NCBI GenBank assembly: GCA_021234155.1
Contig: JAJEKV010000037.1
Coordinates: 558,001 to 622,000 of the forward strand
DNA: 64,000 bases
Source: Isoetes taiwanensis
Taxonomy: Eukaryota > Streptophyta > Lycopodiopsida > Isoetales > Isoetaceae
Direction of reading: 5' to 3'
The notes beneath the pieces are model-generated. The model was given only the letters and a program-made list of their open reading frames with translations, was not told the origin of the DNA and made no database searches. Shown in pieces: positions 19,640 through 28,919 of the stretch (positions within the stretch are counted from its first letter, which is position 1; each line of letters begins with the position of its first letter). The translations under genes and the position numbers were made by a program.

Positions 19640-21139
19640 TGTGACGTTCCAGAGGAATATACGCTATGAATAGGTATATTCCTGGACCCGTCACTATACA
19701 AGTCTACCTATGTAGACTTGTATACTTAGGAATGTGGCAAGGGGTGCACATCTAAGTTAATTCCTTAACTTAGATAACCTTAGGATAAGGCCCTTTTCCA
19801 CATGGCCTTATCCTATTGGGCAACTGCCACACGGCCCCATCCTAGTGGTGCCACGTGGCATCCTATGTGGACCTACCCTATATTTAGCAGAAACCCTAAC
19901 CCTAGGCCTCTTTTCCGGCCCTAGCACCCAGAGACTCATCTACGCACTCGAAACCTCGTTTCGAGTATCGTTTGCGGTGGCATAGATTGGGGCAGCAGCC
20001 CCCTGAGGGTAGATTCGACCTTGGAGCAAGCGTAGCTTCATCTGATTCGAAGACCATGGAGACGCCCGGGTTCGGAGGGAGTGCTTCAGGAGCAGGTATG
20101 TAGGGTAGTAGTCATAGTAGTTCATCTGGAATTAGCATTCCAGATGAGTTAGTATCTTGTATCTAGGGTAGAGCCGTCCTAGAACCCTCATTCATCATCT
20201 TGAACCCTAATCAAGGAACCCTAACTGTAAGTTAGATTTGTATGATTAGGTTAAGATGTTCTTCTTATGGTTATTCTCATGATATGATGATTATATGATG
20301 ATGGTTGATCATGTTTGCTCCTCTTGTATTGGGAAGGGGGGTAGATCCCTGCCGAGTGGGGGCTACGGGGGATCCCATAGTGGGCTAGGCTTATGGCCGG
20401 TCACTTAGTGTGGGCCGGGCATGGGTCTGACACCTCCTGGGGCAATGGTGTCGCCCTGCCTCTCGAGAGCTGCAAGTGTCGGCTTGGCTCTCGTTTTGGG
20501 GGGTTCAGTCGGGTACGGGTCGTGTGTCGCCACGACTCTCTAGCCGCCCGTGGAACCTCCAGACCCCGGGAAGGGGAGATGCAACCCTTCCTGCCTCATC
20601 GGACCAGGGAGATGCAACCTGGAGTAGTCCCGATGGGTGATACCATGGGATTACGTCTCCGGAAGGCCAGAGTCACGCCAGAGCCTGATTTAGCCCATCT
20701 GCAAAGTATGCACAGGAGGGGCGGATGGAGTGGTCAACCCTAGCCATTGTCTTATGCCAGCCCTCGCCATTGCCATGACTCGGTCTGCTCTATCTTGAGG
20801 TCTAGCCGGTCAGTCATCCTCCTTACGAGTCTGAGCCCTGGGTAGGAGCTCTCATGTTTTACGGTTTATGATTATCATCTTTGCACTTGTGGATGTATGA
20901 TGGACTACCCTTCGAGGTAGTATTTGTATTATTGATGCTAGTTCTGACATGTTTATCGCTTCCGCTGTTATAGGAGCCCATAGGGGAAGGGCGCGCAAGA
21001 CACCTTCGTGTCCCCTCCCCGCACTAGGGTCACCTCAGAGTGCGGGGCAGACGAAGGGCCTGTGCGGTTGTTGAGCCGGATGGGGGATTTCCTGCCGAGT
21101 GTACGGCCGGGTGCCGTATGTTTAGCAGGGAGCGTCACA
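19640..21139 (+). repeat. Gypsy1 3' LTR
   Basis: 1.5 kb, from TGTGACGTTCCAG to GGGAGCGTCACA, with termini that are inverted copies (TGTGACG/CGTCACA). It follows a polypurine tract and is followed by the TAATC target duplication. The segment AACCCTAACCCTAGGCC near 19895 is shared with the 5' copy. Confidence 0.92.
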
Positions 21140-21197
21140 TAATCCGTCATTCATTATATTTTGAAGAAATCAACTAATTGGGTTGCTGGTATCTCAG

Positions 21198-22060
21198 GGC
21201 TCTGTATTTCCGATGTGCTGGACCTGGAACCATCGAGTTCTATCACAAGCATCTTCCGTGCTTTCTATTATGATATTGGATCCTTGCTTTTTGAAGGTCA
21301 AACAGAAGTGCAGCTGCGGGAAAGGGGGATTTGGTTCTTAAAATATGAGTATTATCCTCGGAAAGGCAAAATTGTGGACTTACCATTGCCCCCATTATCA
21401 CAGCTTAGTTCCTGCCCAATGGATTCCAGTTCTCTATTTCTTGCCAAGCTGAAATTGTCACAGGAAATTTTCAGTGCTTTGAAGGAGAAAGGTGGAGTCC
21501 GTGGACACGCGGAAAGTAAATGTACCCATCGATATGTTTATTACGTTGTTTAAGAATGTCGAGAATGTCAAGAAGACTTCAAAAATGTTTACCGTAAGTG
21601 ATTGTCATTGTTTTCGGATGACATTTTATGTGATGAATGGTCATCCGCCTCGCATGAAGGAGTTGAGGAGGTACATTGCAGGATAAAGAAAGAAAGCGTT
21701 CGAATCAGGTATTGTATTCGAAAGCAAACAGTTTACATTACCTTCAAATACAGAAGATGGAGAGAAGTAAAAGAAGGGAGCAGATGGACGTGGGTTCCAG
21801 TGGAACAAGACGATGCTGATGGTACCCATTCTGCGGTCATTGATATTGCTATCTTTAAAAGTGGTCAATTGTTTAAAACCTTAAAAGTCGAAGAAGCATG
21901 GTCTTTATTTGATGTAAGAATTATTTTGGAATCAGAATGTGACTTAAACATCTTCCATTTTTTGGTGGATGGTGTCAAGGTAGGAAAACGTAGGGAAGAG
22001 TTGTATACAACAAAGCTCTGTATGCCTCCTGTTGTACTTTCTTTAAGTGAAAACAGTTAA
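21198..22060 (+). pseudogene. Gene B1, remaining exons (unknown protein)
   Basis: It continues exon 588-858 after acceptor TATCTCAG at 21197, in frame. The first stretch includes LCISDVLDLEPSSSITS and a basic RERGIWFLKYEYYPRKGK. An extra G near 21490 shifts the frame into RKVNVPIDMFITLFKNV. Another shift near 21680 leads to a long C-terminal block with Trp- and Lys-rich WREVKEGSRWTWVPVEQ and a final KLCMPPVVLSLSENS before the stop. The two shifts could be decay or assembly errors. About 370 residues in total. The C-terminal block has alternating hydrophobic strands, perhaps a beta-rich domain. No family recognised. Confidence 0.5.
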
Positions 22061-22112
22061 ACAAATAAATAACAATGGTGTTACTGGGTTCAAATCCCAG
22101 TGTTGTTTGCCA
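22059..22112 (+). ncRNA. tRNA-like 3' structure overlapping the B1 stop codon
   Basis: ACTGGGTTCAAATCCCAGT forms a perfect 6-bp T-arm with a TTCAAAT loop. It is followed without gap by GTTGTTT, a G discriminator and an encoded CCA. The GTTGTTT pairs (6 of 7) with AAACAAA at 22059-22065. Between them are only 18 bases, so there are no D or anticodon arms. It resembles minimal tRNA-like folds seen on some RNAs. It could also be a tRNA-derived fragment or chance. Confidence 0.35.
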
Positions 22113-22137
22113 ATAACTTATATCCTTTTGCAAACTC

Positions 22138-22341
22138 AGCACCATGGCCACCGTGCGAAACATGTGGAGTTTGTGTAGTCGTGTTGTGTAGTTTCGCACC
22201 GTGGTCACGGTGTAGTATGTTTTGTAGTTAACTTAATTTTGTCCTTCTTTTCGGCAAAATATCGCACCGTGGCCACGGTGCGAAGAACGTATTGTTGTCT
22301 TTGGCGTTTATATTTGTTTCGCACCATGGCCACGGTGCGAC
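22138..22341. repeat. Locus B palindrome cluster 1 (four units)
   Basis: Cores start at 22139, 22196, 22264 and 22321 (spacing 57, 68, 57). The third and fourth are closest to the consensus CGCACCGTGGCCACGGTGCG. Spacer sequences differ from each other. The cluster fills the gap between B1 and B2. Confidence 0.9.
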
Positions 22342-22455
22342 ATATTCCTCATCAGGACACTTCAGACATTTTAGTTTCGCGCTGTGAGCTCGCAGGCACT
22401 TGCAATTAGGCGATTAGGTTTTTTATTGCACTAAAGGAGGCACTACAATTTTGCA

Positions 22456-23983
22456 ATGTCAAACGGCAGGTCAGAGAAAGCTTGGGAACAGTTCCAGGCA
22501 TGGTATGACCAGATCGTCAGGAAGGAAGTAGAGCATCGGCCATCACACCTGATGAGTTCGCCAACGTACCGAAAACCCGGTAGACGCCACTGTAGTCTAC
22601 AATAACTTCTGCCTAACGGTAGATATAATCTCTGAGGCTAACAAACACATTGATGTGTATGGTCAGTACATTCAGAGCTTCATGGCCGGGCGTAAAACAA
22701 GCTGGCGCCCTTCTCCCTCGATGGGAAGATTGTATTGAGTCTAAAGTCCTTTTTCAAGCTTTTTCCCAAAGGTGACCATGATAAGGTTCAAGGTCGCTCA
22801 AGAGACCGCCAAATTTAATTTATGTGAGAAGGATGGGAAGGATAATTTATATCCAATTGACATCATGTTTGCTACTTACATGATACATACGGTTCCACCA
22901 ACAGATAGGGGAAGAACCACGGTGTGAAGGCTATTGCAGAACCTCTCACCACTGTAGAGGAGGTATTTGATGCAAAGAGAAAGAGCGTAAAACGGTGGAA
23001 AAGCTCGACGAGGACGAGGATGAAGACGTAGACGAGCATGAAGAGAATCTTGATAGATGGGGTGTCACGGAAGCCTTGCCAGTTAACATAGGAGGGAAGG
23101 ACTATCTTCTTCTCCATGATATATCTTCCATTACTGGTTTGAGGGAAGATGATGTCCTTGGACAAATCTATGCTTTCGTTGTTGGTCTAGACGACTTCAC
23201 TGACTTCGAGCCGGAAGTGCCTAGGGAGCTGCACGATCTCTTAACCTATGATGGAACTTCAATAGCTCCTGAGAATGCTTTTGATAGAGTTCTGGAGATG
23301 GCAGAAATGGGCTTGAAGGAAGTCTCAGACGTAAAGTTCGAGGCGAGTTTATCAGAAGCTGAAAAAGATAGTGCAAAACAAGTATCAAAGAGCGAATCAA
23401 GCTCTTCCAGATCGTCCATCAACATTTCTACCAAAGGGGTTATTGCATCTGATGAAGTGGAGGTAAGCTACCATAAGTTTGCTTATTTTGTTAAGTGCCT
23501 AAGAACGATTGTTTATTGCGCAGGAGATTTTTGTGGACGATTTTTGCGCCAGACATGACAGAGTTAGCCTTGGCAGAGATGCAAGTATCGCCCACTATAT
23601 GGGCTACCTTTATAAGGGAGAGATCGTTGTGTTCCATTCTAAGTACAGCCCATATGGACCAGAAAGAGGTTTTGAAACTCAAGGCCCTCTCGTTAATTGG
23701 TAATCACATCCCATTATCTGCCAATTCTGATCGAGTAGTGGCTGTTAGGAGAGATATCGCCACGCATATTTTTGGTGGCTTTAGTATGTATTCTATGGCT
23801 GCCAGTGGAGCTGCTTTGGCCTTGTCCGGCGTGGGTAAGGCTACAATTCGACTGACTTGGGAAGAGAGGGAGCCCCAGATTCCTCGCCTTATGTACCTGT
23901 TGGATGCTGGTCTGCAGGAGTCCGAATTGGAAGAAGTCGAAGTGTCCGATGACTTACATGTTTCTAAGAAAATGAAGTTGTAA
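22456..23983 (+). pseudogene. Gene B2, multi-exon unknown protein with tiny introns
   Basis: An ATG at 22456 opens MSNGRSEKAWEQFQAWYDQI; the next 500 bp are coding-like but change frame several times. From about 22995 a long acidic frame starts (LDEDEDEDVDEHEEN) and includes PVNIGGKDYLLLHDISSITG. Two small introns follow. One is 23463-23523 (GTAAGC to GCGCAG, 61 bp); one is 23700-23748 (GTAATC to GTTAG, 49 bp). Splicing both keeps the frame to the stop at 23983. The last exon has ATHIFGGFSMYSMAASGAAL and an acidic end DDLHVSKKMKL. The family is unknown. Introns this short are unusual for land plants. Confidence 0.5.
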
Positions 23984-24084
23984 CCATTGTTAATTAATGC
24001 AAAGACTTGTTTTAAATCTCTATTCTTGTTATATCGAACATAAACTTCAGTTTCATTTTGATTTGTTTTACGCTTCTAATTTAC

Positions 24085-24206
24085 TCGCACTGTGGCCACG
24101 GTGCGAAAACAGTGTTGTCTGTGCTTACAACTAACTGCTATTCGCACCGTGGCCACGGTGCGAAAACATTTGGTTTCCGTGGCTATCCTTTGCCGTGTTC
24201 GCACGG
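24085..24206. repeat. Locus B palindrome cluster 2 (three units)
   Basis: Cores start at 24087, 24144 and 24201, spaced exactly 57 and 57 bp. The second is a perfect consensus copy with TTCGCACC/GGTGCGAA flanks; the third is a degenerate half. It lies between B2 and B3. Confidence 0.88.
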
Positions 24207-24335
24207 TAGCAACGATATTCTTTATATAATTGTCTTTGTTATCGATGTTGTCTGCTTTTGATATTTGTTCTACGACATTACATTGCATATTTATCAATCT
24301 TGTCCACTCATTTTTTGCATTACAATTCAGAGACA

Positions 24336-25658
24336 ATGGCACAGAATAGTGGTAATGCCGGATCTAACAATCCTAGCAACCAAAGAGCAGAAGAGAAGGC
24401 GCTGTCTGGGCGCACACATGATGGGCACGACAGCGAGGGCCGCGCCACTAACTATGTCAGTGCTTCTAACAACCAGAACAAAGCTCAGTCTTCCGAGCCA
24501 GAAAACATCCATCAAGCAGGTCTGGACGCTGTAGTTCAGAATGTTGCCGATGGGGCAGAGGAGATTTTTAGAGACATACCTTCCGAGCCAAGGTGTGTTT
24601 ACCTGTTCTCTGCTGGCCATTTAGTCGGAGAAGGAACTTTTGTGCAGGCAGCTGTCTGTCATGGAGTTCCTGTGCCTGATGATTGCATCGTCGTTAACGT
24701 CGATGTAGTAGTTGCACCAGACACGCAGTTGCCTGTTCCTTCGATGGGAGCTGACAACTTGCTTGAGGCACTCCATTCCTTTGTCGTGTGGCCCAGGTTG
24801 ATGGCTTCCTTGTACACATTTTCTCTGCTGGTTAATGAGATAGATTACATTATCGGACTTCCTCGTAGAGTGCCGGAAGTTGGATCGGTGGAGGTAAATC
24901 GGGGGCCAGACTTGCTTGGAGCTGACAATGAGAATGTTCCTGTCCAGAATCTGCCTGTCCTGAATGTGCCTGTCCAGAATGTCCACAATGAGGATGTGCC
25001 TGTCCAGAATGTTCCTATTCCTGTTCAGACTGTATTCGAACCCCTGAATGTTATGTATCAGGGTGTCCCTGTACAGGTCCCTGTGATAGCTCAAATCGCA
25101 GAGAATATCATTGTACAAGAGGCAGCTGCAGTACCTGTGACGGTTGTACCTGAAACCGTAGTACCAGATACAGTAGTGGTTCCTGTTGTTGAGCTGCCAT
25201 TAGAGGTCGTGGAATCCAGTAGACATAAGAGAAAGTCTAAAAAGCCTAAGCAGCTGCAGAAGAAACAGGTTCTCTGTAAAGGCCCTCCTAAGCTGAATAA
25301 GAAGGGCCAGCCGTTTAAGCCAAAGTATAGATAGATTCGGGAAATCCGGCACTTCCAGAACCACGTGGAGTGGGTGCTTCCGAAGCTCACAATGGCTAGA
25401 ATATGTAGGGAGACGGTTCAGGAGAGATACATTAAGATGAAGAGCGATAGTAGAAGGTACCGGAATGCTGGTAGAAGTTTTCCAATGCCAGAAGAGGTGA
25501 CTCGCTTCACTGCAGATGCCCTTGATGCTCTGCACGAGGTCGCTGAGAATCACATGGTCAGGTTCTTCGAAGACTGTGTGAAATGTGCTGTGCATTCCAA
25601 GAGAGTGACAATAATGAGGCAGGATATTGCCTTGACAAATTACTTCCGAGGCATGTAA
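24336..25658 (+). pseudogene. Gene B3: DUF8039-like domain joined to a histone H3-like fold
   Basis: The ATG at 24336 follows an acceptor-like TTACAATTCAG. Residues 1-80 are Ser/Asn/Gln-rich. Residues 84-157 match the plant transposon-associated DUF8039 pattern: CVYLFSAGHLVGEG, AVCHGVPVPDDCIVVNVDVV, then LHSFVVWPRLM. Residues 195-255 repeat a Val-Pro-Val-Gln-Asn unit. Next is a basic stretch (RHKRKSKKPKQLQKK) ending KPKYR. One TAG at 25332 interrupts. The same frame then continues for 107 codons as an H3-like fold: IREIRHFQ (alpha-N), a loop 1 longer than H3 by about 22 residues, TADALDALHEVAENHMVRFF (alpha-2), and CAVHSKRVTIMRQDI (loop 2, alpha-3). The basic KPKYR/REIR junction lies where H3 has its tail-to-fold boundary. 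The TAG may be a true stop, decay or error. Confidence 0.8.
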
Positions 25659-25749
25659 AGTGTTTTATATTAATGAAACGGTTTTTGTTGTAGATTTTGT
25701 TTGCTTGCTAAGTATTTTGATTGTATCTATTCTCTATGTATATCTACAC

Positions 25750-25880
25750 TGCACCGTTGCCACGGTGCGAAATGCATGTAAATTTTGTGAGGGCAGGCAT
25801 TTTCGCACCGTGGCCATGGTGCGAAATTCCTTTAAGTTACTGTGTGAGGGCAGGCAATTTCGCACCGTTACGGTGCGAAA
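25750..25880. repeat. Locus B palindrome cluster 3 (three units)
   Basis: Cores start at 25751, 25805 and 25862 (54, 57 bp). The third is shortened to GCACCGTTACGGTGC. The spacers share GTGAGGGCAGGCA, so this cluster arose by tandem duplication of a 57-bp unit. It follows B3. Confidence 0.9.
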
Positions 25881-26129
25881 TTGAATCATTCCATAGAAGG
25901 TGAATCACAAGATCAAAGGGAACATATTAACATATTAGAGAACATATTAACATATTATAGAATATTTAGAGAACATATTAACACGGTATCATATGAATTA
26001 TGTATGATAGATAGCAAGTAACGGTAGTATGTCCAAGTAACCTTCCCCTAGGTTCCTAACCCCTTCCCCTTCCCCTTTCCCTTCCCCTGCGAGGGGTAAC
26101 CCATGCAATTTGGGTTAGGGAAACCGAGC

Positions 26130-26819
26130 TCACGCCAGATCCCACCGATTCTTCCCACCATATGGGTTCGATGTGGAGGGTTCTCCCCACCATATGGGAT
26201 ACCTAGTCATTAGAAAAAGTAATTCCACATGATGATACTCACGGAAGAAGAGCGGACCCAACTCCACAAAGTTGTTGTACTCGTTGTAGTACGCCCTAAT
26301 AAGGCCATACATCTGTCCCTTACAAATTTCATGAATGAACTCGATATGTATTGATCCGCAGAGTGTGCTAAATAAACAAAGACGTAAGAAGAGGCCTCAA
26401 CGGCCAGTAGCATCTCGCCCGTGATAAGGAGGGGGTTCAAGAATTCCCCTCATTGCAAGTCTCCTATAACATTCGGGATGGATTAATTTCCATCGGTGGC
26501 TCATGACCACAATCAAATCGCCCAGAATGAAGTTGATCAACTCCATTGCAAGCTCCTTGGTGGGACCGTGATGCAACCTCCACTCCAAGAAATGGTCAAA
26601 TAGCTCATCAGGGGCCAGGCCGCATGTAATGTCCGGGGCATGCTTGCGTGCCTTCCGAGTAGCCCAGGAGGATTGGGTCCAATCATTTGCAAAGAGCACG
26701 AAGATCAAGTAGCAAAGAACAAGGAGCACGAAGATCAAGTAGCAAGGAACACGAAGATCAAGTAGCAAAGAACAGGGATCAAGATCAAGTAGCAAGAAGC
26801 AAGGATCAAGGAAGATCAA
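26130..26819 (-). pseudogene. Gene B4, leftward unknown protein (paralog of B5)
   Basis: The coding-like part starts near 26690: PDITCGLAPDELFDHFLEWR, then HHGPTKELAMELINFILGD, GILEPPPYHG, a frame change, and MYGLIRAYYNEYNNFVELG to a stop near 26130. Each block has a counterpart in B5 (RWRHGPTTELARQLINFI, GLLEPPSDL, IYILIELYNFHYKSFVDIG), so the two genes are paralogs. It looks like an all-helical soluble domain. The open frame upstream of 26690 is repeat-derived and not part of the gene. The family is unknown. Confidence 0.5.
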
Positions 26820-26960
26820 GGAGCAAGAAGATCAAGGGACAAGGAAGATCATGGAGCAAGGAAGCAAGGAACAAGATCAAGTAGCAAGATCAAGAGCAAG
26901 GAACAAGATGAAGTAGCGAAGAACAAGGATCAAGATCAAGTAGCAAGGAACAAGGAAGAC
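26680..26960 (+). repeat. Degenerate tandem repeat AAGATCAAGTAGCAAGGAAC
   Basis: About a dozen imperfect copies of a 20-28-bp unit. It lies just upstream of B4. Open frames across it (Lys/Asp/Gln-rich on one strand, Leu/Cys-rich on the other) are artefacts. Confidence 0.85.
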
Positions 26961-27124
26961 CAAAGACCAAGAAGTGAAAACATGGAACAAAGGTGAGAAG
27001 TGAAAGCAAGGTGAAAGAATTTATAGCTACGAATCCAATAATGTTGAAGTATAATACTAATACTGTTGAAGTATAATACCAAAAATAGTGAAGAATAATA
27101 CCAATAATGCTGAAGTATTATACC

Positions 27125-27302
27125 ATTCCGTGGTGGCGAAGTAGGCCCTTCAATAATTTGTAACTGAGTGGATTTCGCACCGTGTCTACGGTGCAAAAAT
27201 GGGCCTGTAACTAAACGGGATCTACGTATTTCGCACCGTAGCCACGGTGCGAAATAGGCACTTCAATAATTTGTAACTGAAGCGATTTTGCACCGCGGGC
27301 TA
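27125..27302. repeat. Locus B palindrome cluster 4 (three to four units)
   Basis: Cores start at 27177, 27233 and 27290 (56, 57 bp), preceded by a worn half near 27129. The spacers share CTTCAATAATTTGTAACTGA, again showing a 57-bp tandem unit. It separates B4 from B5. Confidence 0.9.
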
Positions 27303-27483
27303 CTAAAAAAATAATATAACCACAAATAGAACAATCACATGAAAAAATACAAGGAAAATGGTAGAAGGTATCATTCCATTACACTAAAAGTGTAAGATTG
27401 CCAAGATAATACATGATAATATAAGGATGTTACTTAATTACACGGAAATCACTTGCTTATATACTTAATTTCTCTGAAAATCT

Positions 27484-28010
27484 TTATATCAGTCTATACA
27501 CATATTCCAATGGAGTATCTTTACCCGCGGATATGTCCAGATTATGTGCTTTGGTGCTATGTAGCCATAGGTCACGTGTATCCCAAGGAATTGTATCCCA
27601 GTCGGGGAATTTAGACAGTAACCACAGGATGTTGAAGTCAAGGGATTGGAATAGGAGCTTACCAATATCCACAAAAGATTTGTAATGGAAGTTGTAAAGT
27701 TCAATGAGGATATAAATCCTATTCTTTTCACTAGTAGGAATGACCAGAGGTGCATAGTGATCCAGAGAGTAGGCCATGAAACCATGGAAAAGCATGTCCT
27801 TCAACTGTTCTAGCCTATCTTCTAAATCTGAGGGGGGTTCAAGAAGTCCCAAAGTACTTAGAGTGAACCTTGCATGACTCGAATTGATCTCCTTCAGTAG
27901 AGGGAGATGACGAGTATAGCGATCGATAATGAAGTTGATCAACTGCCTTGCAAGCTCTGTGGTTGGACCGTGACGCCATCGATGCTCCCAAAAGTTGCAA
28001 AAAAAGTCAT
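27484..28010 (-). CDS. Gene B5, leftward unknown protein (paralog of B4)
   Basis: The reverse strand is open from about 27942 to 27484, with text continuing upstream in another frame (HRWRHGPTTELARQLINF near 27950). The sequence includes HLPLLKEINSSHARFTLS, GLLEPPSDLEDRLEQLKDML, IYILIELYNFHYKSF and WDTIPWDTRDLWLHSTKAHN. It is a better-preserved copy of the B4 family, predicted mostly helical. One shift near 27945 separates the N-terminal part. Function unknown. Confidence 0.5.
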
Positions 28011-28080
28011 CAAAAGTGCACGATTTTTGCCAGATGCTTGCAGGTATTCGGATCAGCCCAATGAGGATGTTCTTGCAAAG

Positions 28081-28260
28081 TTACCATTTGCAAGAAATTA
28101 GTGGAGCAGCATAAAAAAAAACTAGTGGAGCGACAGGAGGCAAGGAGCATGCAAGAAAGGAGCGCGATGTGGAGGCAAGGAGCAACAAGAGGCTGACAGG
28201 AGGCAAGGAGCAAACAAGAAGGCATAAAAGGGGAAAGAGGCAAAGACAATGAAGGCATAG
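28081..28260. repeat. Purine-rich low-complexity tract upstream of B5
   Basis: Repeats of GGAGGCAAGGAGCAA-like units. It mirrors the repeat tract upstream of B4, so the paralogs share this layout as well. Confidence 0.6.
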
Positions 28261-28357
28261 ATGCCTATTTAAAGAGAAACCAGGTATATATGCTATATAA
28301 CGTATTATTATATTTACATGTGTATTTTGTACATTATGCTCAGATATATAACCAATA

Positions 28358-28717
28358 ATGCCGCTACATAAAGGCATGTCAATAATTTTGTTCGACATAA
28401 GTACTGACTCCATTCAATGCGTAAGGCATCCATTTGCTATGTCTCGCCTGGTTATTCTTATTACTGTGGGGTCTACCTTTGCCTCCTCGTCCCAAGATAT
28501 AGACTCCATTACTTGCACTATGAAATATAATGATCTTTATAGATGTTCTCAGAGGGGTATCCCCCTTGATCCCTGGCTGGAAGGAGTAGCAGAGGGTCAA
28601 AATCGTTCTTCCAACGGGTTTTATCGTGTTGTTATCCACCTTCATCGGGTTCCAGAGCGTCGCGTCTATGAGATTAATCGCATCACTCAACTACCGCTCA
28701 TGATGATCCCGACATAA
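28358..28717 (+). CDS. Gene B6, small unknown protein
   Basis: A 119-codon forward frame includes MSRLVILITVGSTFASSSQD, then MKYNDLYRCSQRGIPLDPWL and FYRVVIHLHRVPERRVYEI. Alternating hydrophobic residues suggest beta strands with one hydrophobic core segment. It is the last gene-like frame of locus B and is followed by a worn palindrome cluster. No family recognised. Confidence 0.4.
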   Translation: MPLHKGMSIILFDISTDSIQCVRHPFAMSRLVILITVGSTFASSSQDIDSITCTMKYNDLYRCSQRGIPLDPWLEGVAEGQNRSSNGFYRVVIHLHRVPERRVYEINRITQLPLMMIPT

Positions 28718-28919
28718 TGAACTTCGCATTTATGTATGCTATGCCTCTTATATGAGTTCTAAATTCTGTTACTAGAATATTTCAGACATTCGCTAGTTAT
28801 AAGTATGTAAACATAAGTGATAGATACATGTGATCCATCTATTTACCGCACATTTTCAATTTGGAAAGATCTTGGCAATTTTCCTTACATGTAGATTCTA
28901 AATTCAGATAAGCATTCTC

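Larger units (their letters stand above)
888..21139 (+). mobile_element. Gypsy1: chromovirus-type Ty3/gypsy LTR retrotransposon, nested and decayed
   Basis: Two related LTRs (888-2359 and 19640-21139) begin TGTGACG; the right one ends CGTCACA. The flanks share TAATC (881-885 and 21140-21144), the expected 5-bp target duplication. Gag, RT, integrase and chromodomain remnants lie between them in the right order for Ty3/gypsy. All coding parts have stops and shifts, so it is dead. Element A splits it inside the integrase zinc-binding region. Gypsy2 at 58822 belongs to the same family: matching LTR start, and a matching hairpin before the polypurine tract. Confidence 0.9.

Noticed and set aside
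24621-25118. 165-codon reverse frame opposite gene B3
   Set aside because: It is the antisense shadow of the Val-Pro-Val-Gln repeat; the forward frame has the domain signatures.
26687-26884. Forward frame rich in Lys, Asp and Gln
   Set aside because: It translates a 20-28-bp tandem repeat in all three frames and has no gene features.
22138-27302. CRISPR-like array: palindromic repeats with regular spacing
   Set aside because: The spacers within a cluster resemble each other, clusters have only 3-4 units, there are no cas genes, and the context is plant nuclear DNA. A tandem 57-bp unit with a conserved palindrome fits better.
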